DNA from: Betaproteobacteria bacterium
GTDB taxonomy: Bacteria > Pseudomonadota > Gammaproteobacteria > Burkholderiales > SG8-39
Direction of reading: 5' to 3'
NCBI GenBank assembly: GCA_007280315.1
Contig: QYQC01000086.1
Location: 1 to 35,696, forward strand
DNA length: 35,696 bases
Shown: positions 8,704 to 15,961 of the stretch, piece by piece
How positions within the stretch are numbered: the stretch's first letter is position 1
Layout: each line of letters opens with the position of its first letter
Notes under the pieces: generated by a model
Told to the model about the DNA's origin: nothing
Seen by the model: the letters and a program-made list of their open reading frames with translations, nothing else
Databases searched by the model: none
Translations under genes and position numbers: made by a program

Positions 8704-10336
8704 CTGCTGCCTGAGCAGCGATATTCGTGAGACGTTCCAGCTGCGGTCTGACACGGGTGATGACATCTTGCCACCGGCCGGTCTCGGCTTGCCGGAACAA
8801 TTGCGCGCTGGGATACCAGGGCAATTTCTCGCCCCGGTCGAGATACCGCCATTCCGCTACCGCCGGAACCAGTACCCAGACAGGTTTGCCCAAAGCGCCG
8901 GCCAGATGAATGACGGCGGTACATACGCTGATCACCAGATCGAGCGCGCAAACCAGCGCTGCCGTTTCGTCGTAGTCATCTATTGCGTCCTGCCAATGCG
9001 GCAGGATGACGCCATGCTCCCGGCGCAACAGATTCAGATCGTCGCCGCAATCGCCATATTGCAGACTCACGAACCGGGCCGGAAGGCGAAGCAGCGGCAG
9101 GAATTCTCCCAGCGCCAGTGAGCGCAGGTGGCGGCGGGTCGCGGCGACGCCGCCGCGCCAGGACAACCCTATCTTGGGTCCGGGTCCAAGTTCGTCCAGT
9201 CTGGCGCGCCAATAGGCGACGCGTTCGGGCGCGGCGCGCAAGTATCCCGCATGCTGCGGAAAATCTTCGCGGCGATTGCGCCACAATCGCGGCAGGCTGC
9301 CCATCGGAATCTGGCAGTCGACGCCGTGCGCGCGGGCGCTCCAGGCGGATTGCTGCCCCGCGGGCGCGCTCGCCTCGATCATTGCTTCGGGGAACGAGCG
9401 CCGGAACAACGCAACCAGCCGTCGGTCGCAGTCGATGATGCAGCGTCCGGCCCGCGCGATTGCCTCCTCGAAACAGGACGCGAACATGATCTGGTCGCCA
9501 AATCCCTGTTCTCCATAAATGAGCAGAGTGTTCGCGCTTTCTGCGCCATCCCAGGGCGGAAAATCAAACGACGGACGCAATGCGAAACTGCTCAGATGTC
9601 GCGCTTCATAGTCGCGCCAGCCACTTTTGAAGTCGCCGCGCTTGAGGTTCATGTAACTGCGTACCAGGCGCGTCTCGTGGTCATCCGGATTGCGCAGAAG
9701 TGCGGCATCGAGCAATGTCAGACCCTGCGCATGGTCGCCGTTCTCCAGCAGGATCCAGCCCAGGTTGCACAACGCGGCCGACCATGCAGGGTCGGGTTCC
9801 AGCGCCTGCCGCAACAATCGCTCCGCTTCGTCGAACTGGCCGAATTCACGCCCGAGGATCAGGCCGAGCAGGTTGCAGGCGTCACGGTCCGGCGGGCGCC
9901 GTTGTGTCAGAGGCCGCAGCAATTCCATCGCCGGCGCATACTCGCCCCGAGCGTAGTGCCAGACTGCGAGCTCGCGCGCGGCGCCGGCATGTCCCGGATT
10001 GGAGCGCAGGAAGTCGAGGTAGGCGTCAGCCGCCTCCGACGACTTGCCCAAAGCGTTCTGCGCGCGCACTTTCGCGGCGCAGGCAGTGAACATATCCGGT
10101 GCGTAGTGCAAGGCCAGATGAAAGTAATCCAGTGCCTGAACCGGGTCACCCTCACCAAGGCGGACGAGGCCCATGCGGCAATTCAGATCTGCGTCGTCTG
10201 GCCGGGCGACCAGCGCCAGTTCCAGCGCTGTGCGCGCTTGCGGCGATCCTCGCTCCGTAGGCGTCCGGGCGGCAGGCGTTTCGTCGCGCACGCGAGCGCT
10301 GTCTCCCGCAAGCCAGCCTTTCAGCTTTTTCCACAC
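8699..10336 (-). CDS. TPR protein with C-terminal GT9-like glycosyltransferase domain
   Basis: The 545-residue protein carries TPR-type helix pairs over about residues 35-245 (for example SAALCNLGWILLENGDHAQG). They are followed by a GT-B-type domain over about 260-530 with the signatures LIYGEQGFGDQIMFA, IGLSWRGG, and VISVCTAVIHLAGALGKPVWVLVP. The last is the nucleotide-sugar-binding C-terminal motif of heptosyltransferase/GT9-like enzymes. This TPR-GT9 architecture is common in betaproteobacteria near surface glycan and glycoprotein genes. Translation starts at GTG 10336 with a poor ribosome binding site, 27 nt after the upstream glycosyltransferase stop, so the two are probably co-transcribed. 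Its acceptor is unknown; the TPR part suggests a protein partner or substrate. The neighbouring pilin and GT41 enzymes make a role in protein glycosylation plausible, but this is inference. Confidence 0.85.
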   Translation of the reverse strand: MWKKLKGWLAGDSARVRDETPAARTPTERGSPQARTALELALVARPDDADLNCRMGLVRLGEGDPVQALDYFHLALHYAPDMFTACAAKVRAQNALGKSSEAADAYLDFLRSNPGHAGAARELAVWHYARGEYAPAMELLRPLTQRRPPDRDACNLLGLILGREFGQFDEAERLLRQALEPDPAWSAALCNLGWILLENGDHAQGLTLLDAALLRNPDDHETRLVRSYMNLKRGDFKSGWRDYEARHLSSFALRPSFDFPPWDGAESANTLLIYGEQGFGDQIMFASCFEEAIARAGRCIIDCDRRLVALFRRSFPEAMIEASAPAGQQSAWSARAHGVDCQIPMGSLPRLWRNRREDFPQHAGYLRAAPERVAYWRARLDELGPGPKIGLSWRGGVAATRRHLRSLALGEFLPLLRLPARFVSLQYGDCGDDLNLLRREHGVILPHWQDAIDDYDETAALVCALDLVISVCTAVIHLAGALGKPVWVLVPAVAEWRYLDRGEKLPWYPSAQLFRQAETGRWQDVITRVRPQLERLTNIAAQAAE

Positions 10337-10363
10337 GTCCCGGTGTCCCGCCAGATGATCGGC

Positions 10364-11071
10364 TCAGCGCTGCGAACCGGCATAGAGCATGGCGTCGCGC
10401 TCGGCCCGCCACTCTTCAGCCATGGGACAATCTGCATACTCGGGAAAGTATGGCCCACCAATCGTGAAGTGCGCGAGCGAAATTTCCGCGCCAGGCGCAT
10501 CGTAGCCCACCAGATGATTCCAGCGCTGCGGCAACTCGCCTATCATGGCGTCGCTCTCCAGCCATTGGAACTGATGCAGTTGCAGGCCGCTCGCGCTATT
10601 GACGTAGTCCGGCGTCAATGATTTGCACCTGGCGTTATTGAACAGCATCACGCTGGACCAGTTCTTTTTCGAGTACGCGGTCTGGGCGGCGCCGAGAAAC
10701 TTCGTCGTTTCCCTCGGCCTGTGATCGTGCTTGACCACCTGTACGGCGTAGCGCTCATCGCGCAGATCCCACAGCCTGGCGACATCGTCGCGCATCAGCA
10801 TGTCGCAATCCATGAACAGGCTCCACCCCGCATAGTCCGACAAATACGGTGTTAGAAAGCGGGAAAAGGAAAAATCCGTCGATTGCAGCGCATGGCGTTC
10901 CCGCGTAAGAACTCGCTTGAGCTGTGACAGCGCCAACGGCGCTATCGCGACCGGCGCGCTGGCGCGCGCCTGGATGCTACGCGCAAGCACGTGATAGGCG
11001 ACTGTTTCGCGCGGATCGAATCCGACAAAAATCCTGATCAATCTATCCTCTGGTGCATCGACAACTATCAT
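10364..11071 (-). CDS. Small GT-A-type glycosyltransferase with DxD motif
   Basis: The 235-residue protein begins near the typical start RIFVGFDPRETVAYHVLARSI of a family of short glycosyltransferases related to GT8. It carries LFMDCDMLM, where D88-C-D90 is the metal- and nucleotide-sugar-binding DxD motif. Later motifs include SSVMLFNN and the C-terminal AHFTIGGPYFPEY, which resembles the His-Gly segment that closes GT-A active sites. ATG 11071 is preferred over an upstream in-frame start at 11137 because AGGGGCAGAA lies just before it and the homology begins about 10 residues later. No signal peptide or membrane segment is seen, so it acts in the cytosol. It leads the TPR-GT9 gene and is divergent from the small gene at 11227. 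Sugar and acceptor are unknown. Confidence 0.82.
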   Translation of the reverse strand: MIVVDAPEDRLIRIFVGFDPRETVAYHVLARSIQARASAPVAIAPLALSQLKRVLTRERHALQSTDFSFSRFLTPYLSDYAGWSLFMDCDMLMRDDVARLWDLRDERYAVQVVKHDHRPRETTKFLGAAQTAYSKKNWSSVMLFNNARCKSLTPDYVNSASGLQLHQFQWLESDAMIGELPQRWNHLVGYDAPGAEISLAHFTIGGPYFPEYADCPMAEEWRAERDAMLYAGSQR

Positions 11072-11157
11072 TTCTGCCCCTGTCCCCGGTCGAAAATAAT
11101 GCGCGCTGCCCTGTTGCCGGTCGCGGACATAAGTCACGGTGGCTGCTCAATTCGCTC

Positions 11158-11186
11158 TTCATTCGCGTCGGTCGGACTGGTATAAT
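11158..11186 (+). promoter_or_regulatory. Predicted promoter of the small unknown gene
   Basis: A perfect TATAAT lies at 11181-11186, preceded after 17 bp by TTCATT (11158-11163), a weak -35. The predicted start would be about 35 nt before the ATG at 11227. It sits between the divergent glycosyltransferase gene and this one. Confidence 0.5.
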
Positions 11187-11226
11187 TTGCGCCGGGTCCA
11201 TACTTGGCCATCCCGGCGGGAGAATC

Positions 11227-11553
11227 ATGATTTTAGAGTTTTTTTCCACGCGCAAGGTTACGGAATTTGCCAAGAGCCTGGCGCAGGACGTCGCCAAGCG
11301 CTATCCGCCTGCGATCGCCAATAATCCGGCGCAAATGGTGTCGCAAAAGCGCCTGTCCGGCATTCTCGAAGAGGCGTTTACCCGCGCTTCCGAATTCAGC
11401 CGGGAACAGGAGCTGGGCTGGTACAAGAAGGCCAAGCTGGGCAACGAATTCAAGTGGGAGCTCAAGGAAATGGGCTACGACGAAAAATTCATCGATGTCG
11501 CCACCGAAGGTCTGGTGGTCTACGTCACAAAACGCCCGTCTCCAAAAACCTGA
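11227..11553 (+). CDS. Conserved-looking small protein of unknown function
   Basis: This 108-residue protein starts at ATG 11227 with a good ribosome binding site (GGGAGA, 4 nt spacing). An in-frame upstream start at 11053 is rejected because it would run through the predicted promoter and the divergent gene's leader. The protein is mostly charged helix with no signal peptide or membrane segment. Visible stretches include FSTRKVTEFAKSLAQDVAKRYPP, KRLSGILEEAFTRASEF and YKKAKLGNEFKWELKEMGY, ending in a short strand-like EGLVVYVTKRP. I do not recognise a family. It is one of only two plus-strand genes here, stands alone as a monocistronic unit and ends before the bidirectional terminator at 11691-11712. 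Codon choice and the promoter/RBS support a real gene. Confidence 0.8.
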   Translation: MILEFFSTRKVTEFAKSLAQDVAKRYPPAIANNPAQMVSQKRLSGILEEAFTRASEFSREQELGWYKKAKLGNEFKWELKEMGYDEKFIDVATEGLVVYVTKRPSPKT

Positions 11554-11596
11554 GACCTCGCCCAGGCGGCCTGGCGCCAGCTTCGTGTTACCAGGC

Positions 11597-11718
11597 TGTT
11601 GAAAAACGCGTCCCGATCTAACAGCGGTCATACTCTAATCCGCGCGCTCAGAGGGACGCGTTTTTCTGCGGCCTCCGGTTTGGGGGATATAAAAGGGGGC
11701 GAGCCCCCTTTTTCAACA
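11597..11718. repeat. Nested palindromic element with TGTTGAAAAA terminal inverted repeats
   Basis: The outer arms TGTTGAAAAA (11597-11606) and TTTTTCAACA (11709-11718) are perfect inverted repeats. Inside are a second perfect 14-bp inverted pair, GAAAAACGCGTCCC (11601-11614) and its complement (11653-11666), and the terminator hairpin at 11691-11712. It occupies nearly the whole gap between convergent genes. No target-site duplication or transposase is visible. It could be a MITE-like relic or a compound terminator. Confidence 0.55.
11691..11712. terminator. Strong bidirectional Rho-independent terminator
   Basis: AAAAGGGGGC and GCCCCCTTTT pair perfectly (10 bp) around a 2-nt GA. A T run follows on the plus strand, and TTTTATAT follows on the minus strand. 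It serves the plus-strand small gene and the minus-strand signalling operon that converge here. Confidence 0.85.
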
Positions 11719-11723
11719 CACCC

Positions 11724-13406
11724 TCAGGGGCAATACCCCGGAATTTTGCTCTCGTCGACGCGGTCGATCTGGTTCGCATCCAGAAACTTCTCTGCGTAGC
11801 GCAGGTATACTTTTTGCCGGATGAATACGTCGAACAGGTCCGGATCGATGTGCCCTCCCTCTTTGAATTTCCCGAGGATCTGCAGCGATTCGGTCAGCGT
11901 CTTGCCTTTCTTGTAGGGCCGGTCCCTGGCGGTGAGCGCTTCGAAAATATCGGCTATGCCCATGACTCGCGCCTGCACCGACATCTGCTCGCGCGTCAGG
12001 CCGCGCGGATAGCCCTTGCCGTCCATGCGCTCGTGATGTCCGCCGGCGTATTCTGGAACGCGCTGAAGGTGCTTGGGCCAGGGCAGCGCCTCGAGCATTT
12101 TGATCGTCGCGACAATATGGTAGTTGATGACCTCGCGCTCCTTCGACGTAAGCGTGCCGCGGGGAATGTTTAGGTTTTCGATTTCATCGTCGGTAAGAAA
12201 ATGTGCGGTATTGCCCGACTGGTCCAGCCACTTGTAGTCGGCGATCTTTCTCACGTTTGCCTGCGCCTCGGGCGGCATGAATTCCCCGCCGATATTGCAT
12301 TTGCGCAGAAACTCGCGGTCCTGGTCGAACTGGCGCAGGCGCGCGCGGTAGGTCTGTTCCAGATTATTGCTGCGTTCGCGCAGCGTCAATTCGTCCAGCC
12401 CCTGCCGCAGCAGCGCGGCACTGTCTTTCAACAGATCGATCTCGGCGTCGCGTTTGAGCACCTCGAAGCGGGTGTCGATCAGGTGAACACGATCGAAGAT
12501 CGACTCCAGCTTGGTTGCCTTGTCCACCACGTGCACCGGGGTCGTAACCTTGCCGCAATCGTGCAGCAGGCCCGCGATCTTCAACTCATAGCGGTCCTTG
12601 TCGCTCATATCGAAATCCATGAGCGGACCCTGCTTGGTCTCGTTCACCGCTTCGGCAAGCAGCATCGTAAGCTCGGGCACACGCTGACAATGTCCGCCGG
12701 TATAAGGGGATTTTTCGTCGATCGCCGAATTGATCATGGCGATGAACGATTCGAACAGCGCCTCCAGCTGGTTTATCAACTGCCGATTGGTGAGCGCAAT
12801 CGCGGCCTGCGAGGCAAGCGATTCCGCCAAGCGCTGGTCCGGATCGGAAAACGCCACGACCTCGCCGCTCACCGAATCCTGGGAGTTGATCAACTGAAGA
12901 ACGCCGATGATCTCGTTCTCGTGATTCTTCATCGGCACGGTGAGAAAGGATTTCGAACGATAGCCGGTCTTTTTGTCGAAGCTGCGCGTGCCGGTGAAGT
13001 CGAAGCCTTCCGCGGTATACGCATCGGCGATATTGACGGTCTGCCCGGTCAGTGCCGCAAACGCAGCCACCATCTGGTTGTTGGGCTGGCCATCCTTGCC
13101 GTACAAGTGAATCGGATAGAACGGTATGGGCGTTCCGGTGGTTCCGCCCATGGCGATATTGAGCGACTGCGTGCGCATGATCTCGAATTTCAGCCGCTTG
13201 GAGCCGTCTTCTTCAGTCAGCAGATACAGCGTGCCGCCGTCGGCGCGGGTGATTGTCTTGGCCGCGAGCAGGATGCTTTCCAGCAGCCGGTTGATGTCCC
13301 GTTCGGCCGACAGCGACGCGCCAATCGCGTTCAGCTGCTCCAGGCGCCGGAACATGTCTTCCACCGTCTGGACCGCCATCGTCTGCCCGCTGTGTTCCGC
13401 CTCCAC
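11724..13406 (-). CDS. GAF - HD-GYP cyclic di-GMP phosphodiesterase
   Basis: The 560-residue cytosolic protein has a GAF domain at about 28-210 and an HD-GYP phosphodiesterase domain at about 215-520. Catalytic motifs are intact: H282-D283 in LLHDCGKVTTP, H457-H458-E in GGHHERMDGKGYP (GYP at 465-467), and VMGIADIFEALTARDRPYKK after it. HD-GYP enzymes hydrolyse c-di-GMP to pGpG or GMP using a di- or tri-iron centre. The distance from HD to HHE is about 175 residues, some 115 more than usual, because of a charged, partly coiled-coil-like insertion (about 295-415). GTG 13406 is chosen because AGGA lies 8 nt upstream; ATG 13379 is the alternative. The gene begins 32 nt after the GAF-PilB-like ATPase and ends at a strong terminator. 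It probably lowers c-di-GMP in response to the GAF ligand. Confidence 0.93.
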   Translation of the reverse strand: MEAEHSGQTMAVQTVEDMFRRLEQLNAIGASLSAERDINRLLESILLAAKTITRADGGTLYLLTEEDGSKRLKFEIMRTQSLNIAMGGTTGTPIPFYPIHLYGKDGQPNNQMVAAFAALTGQTVNIADAYTAEGFDFTGTRSFDKKTGYRSKSFLTVPMKNHENEIIGVLQLINSQDSVSGEVVAFSDPDQRLAESLASQAAIALTNRQLINQLEALFESFIAMINSAIDEKSPYTGGHCQRVPELTMLLAEAVNETKQGPLMDFDMSDKDRYELKIAGLLHDCGKVTTPVHVVDKATKLESIFDRVHLIDTRFEVLKRDAEIDLLKDSAALLRQGLDELTLRERSNNLEQTYRARLRQFDQDREFLRKCNIGGEFMPPEAQANVRKIADYKWLDQSGNTAHFLTDDEIENLNIPRGTLTSKEREVINYHIVATIKMLEALPWPKHLQRVPEYAGGHHERMDGKGYPRGLTREQMSVQARVMGIADIFEALTARDRPYKKGKTLTESLQILGKFKEGGHIDPDLFDVFIRQKVYLRYAEKFLDANQIDRVDESKIPGYCP

Positions 13407-13438
13407 TCAGGAATTCCTCATCGCCGCGCGCGCTGCGG

Positions 13439-15814
13439 CTACTTGATGCAAACCGCGCGCACTGTCGGCATGTCGGTAAGTCCCATCAGGACTTTTTCCA
13501 TACCGTCCATTTTCAGCGTGCGCATGCCTTCGTTCAGGCAGCAGGCCAGCATCTCCGCCACGCGCGCGTGCTCCTGGATCAGCTTTTTCAGCGGATCGGT
13601 GCCGACCAGCAGCTCGTGCAGGCCGACCCGGCCCTTGTAGCCGCTTCCGCCGCAGGTGTCGCAGCCGATCTTCTTGTACATGGTGAACTGCCCCTTGTCG
13701 TTGGCGTAGTCCTTGACCCATTCCTTGTACACGTTCTCGTAGCCCTCCTTGGGATTCTGCTTGAATGTCAAGGTATTCGTCAGCTCGCTGCAGTATTCGG
13801 TGAGGAAGGCTTTCATTTCCTCCCCGGCGGGGTTGTACGCCTGTTTGCACTTGGCGCACAGGCGCTTCGCCAGGCGCTGCGCGAGAATGCCGAGCAAGGC
13901 GTCGGAGAAGTTGAACGGATCCATGCCCATGTCGAGCAGACGGATGATCGATTCCGTCGCGCTGTTGGTGTGCAGAGTGGCGAATACCAGGTGACCGGTG
14001 AGCGAAGCCTCGATGCCGGTTCCCACGGTTTCCTTGTCGCGCATCTCGCCCACCATGATGATGTCTGGATCGGCGCGCAGGAACGCCTTCATCACCATGG
14101 CGAAGTCCAGCCCGGCCTTCTTGTTCACCTGTACCTGGCGCAATCCCTTCTGGGTGATTTCGACCGGGTCCTCGGCGGTCCAGATCTTGGTGTCCGGCGT
14201 ATTCAGGTGTTTCAGCACTGAGTGCAGCGTCGTGGTCTTGCCCGATCCGGTCGGCCCGCAGACAAAGAACAGCCCATAGGGCTTGCTCACGACCACCTTC
14301 AGCGTCTCCAGGTTGTGCGGAGTAAGTCCGAGCTTTTCGAGCGGAATCGGCTCGCCCGCGGCAAGAATACGCATGACGATGTCTTCGACACCGCCCTGCG
14401 TCGGTATGGTGGCTACCCGCAGTTCGATGTCCAGCGGTCCGAACTTCTTGAACTTGATCTTGCCGTCCTGCGGCCTGCGCTTCTCTGAAATATCCAGATC
14501 GCACATGATCTTGACCCGGGCAACGATCGCGTTTCGATAGGAAGCAGGTATCTCGATGTAGGGCGCCAGCGATCCGTCCTTGCGAAAGCGGATCTCGGTC
14601 TTGCCCTTGCCCGGATAGGACTCGACATGGATGTCGGAGGCGCCCTGGTTGTATGCGTCGATGACGATTTTGTTCACGAGCTTCACCAACTCGTTATCGG
14701 CCGCCTGCGACAGATCGTCGCCAGCACTCTCGCCGCCCGCGGCGTCGTCCTGATCGTCCAGTCCGGAGAGCATGTCGCCGATATCGCCGGTGTCGAGCAC
14801 TTCGGCGCCGTAGAATATGTTCAGCGTTTCCTTGAACTCGCGCTGGGTGGTCACGCGGTAGATCAGCTTGCTCTTTGGAAACACATTCTGCACGATGCGC
14901 GAACTTTTTACCCGCTCCGGATCGAGGCACAGCACGATCAAGCCGTCCTTGCCGTCGTCAATCGGCACCCACTGATTCTGTTCGACGTACTCCCGTTTCA
15001 GGTTCTTCAGCAGATCCGGCGGCTTGATGCGGTCCGCCTTGTGCGGCTCATAGGGCACACCGAAAAATTTCGAAAGGGCCTGGCCGATGGCGGGCAACTT
15101 GACCTGAAATTCCTCCACCAGCACCTGCTCCACATCCACCGCTTTCTTGCGCGCCGAACGCGCCGCCAGATCGAACTCGGCCGGAGAAATCACCGCGTCG
15201 CTGACCAGGAAATCGTATTTGGTCTTGATAATCTGGGGTTTTTGCCGCTGCCTGAAAGCAATCGCCAGGGTCTGCGCCAGCTGGGTCACGCCCTCTTCCA
15301 TCAGCGCGGTAAACGGTACACCGGCCTTGTTGTTGATAATCTGGATCACGCCGATCAACTCGTCGCCGTCCAGCACCGGCGCGGCCAGCACCTGTTTGGT
15401 GCGATAGCCGGTGCGTTTGTCCACTTCCTGCAGGAATCGCAGGTTGGGATTGATCGCCTTCAGTTCCGATTCGTCGTAGCAGTCCTTGATGTTGATCATC
15501 TTCTTGGAGAAGGCGACATAGCCGCCCATCGAATGCTCGGCGATCGGCAGCTTCAGGTCCTTGAACGAATTCAGCCCGGTCTTGACCTTGGATACGATCG
15601 ACTGCTTGTCTTCGCCGACGATGTAAATGGTGAGGCGGTCGGCGTTGAACAGGCTGCAGATGTCGGACGATACCTCGAGCATGATCTCGTCGATATTGGA
15701 GGTCGCGTGAATCTTGTTGGTGACGTTCTGCAGGTTCTTCGAGAACATCAGCCTGGCGTTGACGTCAGCCGACCCGGTGGCCGCAGCCGGTGGTGTATTC
15801 AGCACTGCACTCAT
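13439..15814 (-). CDS. GAF domain fused to a PilB/GspE-type secretion/pilus assembly ATPase
   Basis: The 791-residue protein has a GAF domain at about 25-190 and a region at about 195-345 that resembles the T2SSE_N/MshEN domain. The hexameric ATPase domain spans about 370-790. ATPase motifs are complete: Walker A GPTGSGKTTT at 520-529, the Asp-box region around 543-551, Walker B DPDIIMVGEMRD at 582-593 and His box GHLVFATLHTN at 607-617. Four zinc-binding cysteines occur as CAKC (653/656) and CDTC (718/721). PilB-type ATPases drive pilin polymerisation at the inner membrane. The RLG start of the c-di-GMP-binding MshEN motif is not seen (YDFLVSDAVIS instead). ATG 15814 has GAGG upstream. No pilC, pilD or secretin gene is adjacent. 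It may be a ligand-controlled alternative pilus motor or a diverged regulator. Confidence 0.9.
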   Translation of the reverse strand: MSAVLNTPPAAATGSADVNARLMFSKNLQNVTNKIHATSNIDEIMLEVSSDICSLFNADRLTIYIVGEDKQSIVSKVKTGLNSFKDLKLPIAEHSMGGYVAFSKKMINIKDCYDESELKAINPNLRFLQEVDKRTGYRTKQVLAAPVLDGDELIGVIQIINNKAGVPFTALMEEGVTQLAQTLAIAFRQRQKPQIIKTKYDFLVSDAVISPAEFDLAARSARKKAVDVEQVLVEEFQVKLPAIGQALSKFFGVPYEPHKADRIKPPDLLKNLKREYVEQNQWVPIDDGKDGLIVLCLDPERVKSSRIVQNVFPKSKLIYRVTTQREFKETLNIFYGAEVLDTGDIGDMLSGLDDQDDAAGGESAGDDLSQAADNELVKLVNKIVIDAYNQGASDIHVESYPGKGKTEIRFRKDGSLAPYIEIPASYRNAIVARVKIMCDLDISEKRRPQDGKIKFKKFGPLDIELRVATIPTQGGVEDIVMRILAAGEPIPLEKLGLTPHNLETLKVVVSKPYGLFFVCGPTGSGKTTTLHSVLKHLNTPDTKIWTAEDPVEITQKGLRQVQVNKKAGLDFAMVMKAFLRADPDIIMVGEMRDKETVGTGIEASLTGHLVFATLHTNSATESIIRLLDMGMDPFNFSDALLGILAQRLAKRLCAKCKQAYNPAGEEMKAFLTEYCSELTNTLTFKQNPKEGYENVYKEWVKDYANDKGQFTMYKKIGCDTCGGSGYKGRVGLHELLVGTDPLKKLIQEHARVAEMLACCLNEGMRTLKMDGMEKVLMGLTDMPTVRAVCIK

Positions 15815-15841
15815 AGTGACCTCGGCATTAGATCCAGAACC

Positions 15842-15860
15842 GCGCAGCCGGCGGCTGCGC
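15842..15860. other. Hairpin in the leader of the GAF-PilB-like gene
   Basis: GCGCAGCC and GGCTGCGC form a perfect 8-bp stem with a 3-nt loop, starting 28 nt upstream of the ATPase start codon. No T run follows. It could affect mRNA processing between the cNMP-rhodanese gene and the ATPase gene. Confidence 0.4.
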
Positions 15861-15889
15861 CTACAACGGCATATTTCACACTATACGTC

Positions 15890-15933
15890 AAAAAAAGCCG
15901 GCCGCGCTCCGCACTGCCGCGACCGCCCGGTCG
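15890..15933 (-). terminator. Possible terminator after the cNMP-rhodanese gene
   Basis: Downstream of the stop at 15962, the minus strand holds a 6-bp hairpin (CGACCG/CGGTCG, 15920-15933). A GC-rich stretch then leads directly into seven T residues (15896-15890). The hairpin and T run are not adjacent, so efficiency is doubtful. It may mark the boundary between the phospho/cAMP operon and the ATPase/HD-GYP pair. Confidence 0.35.
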
Positions 15934-15961
15934 TGAAGAACGCCCGACGCGCTTCCCGCAC

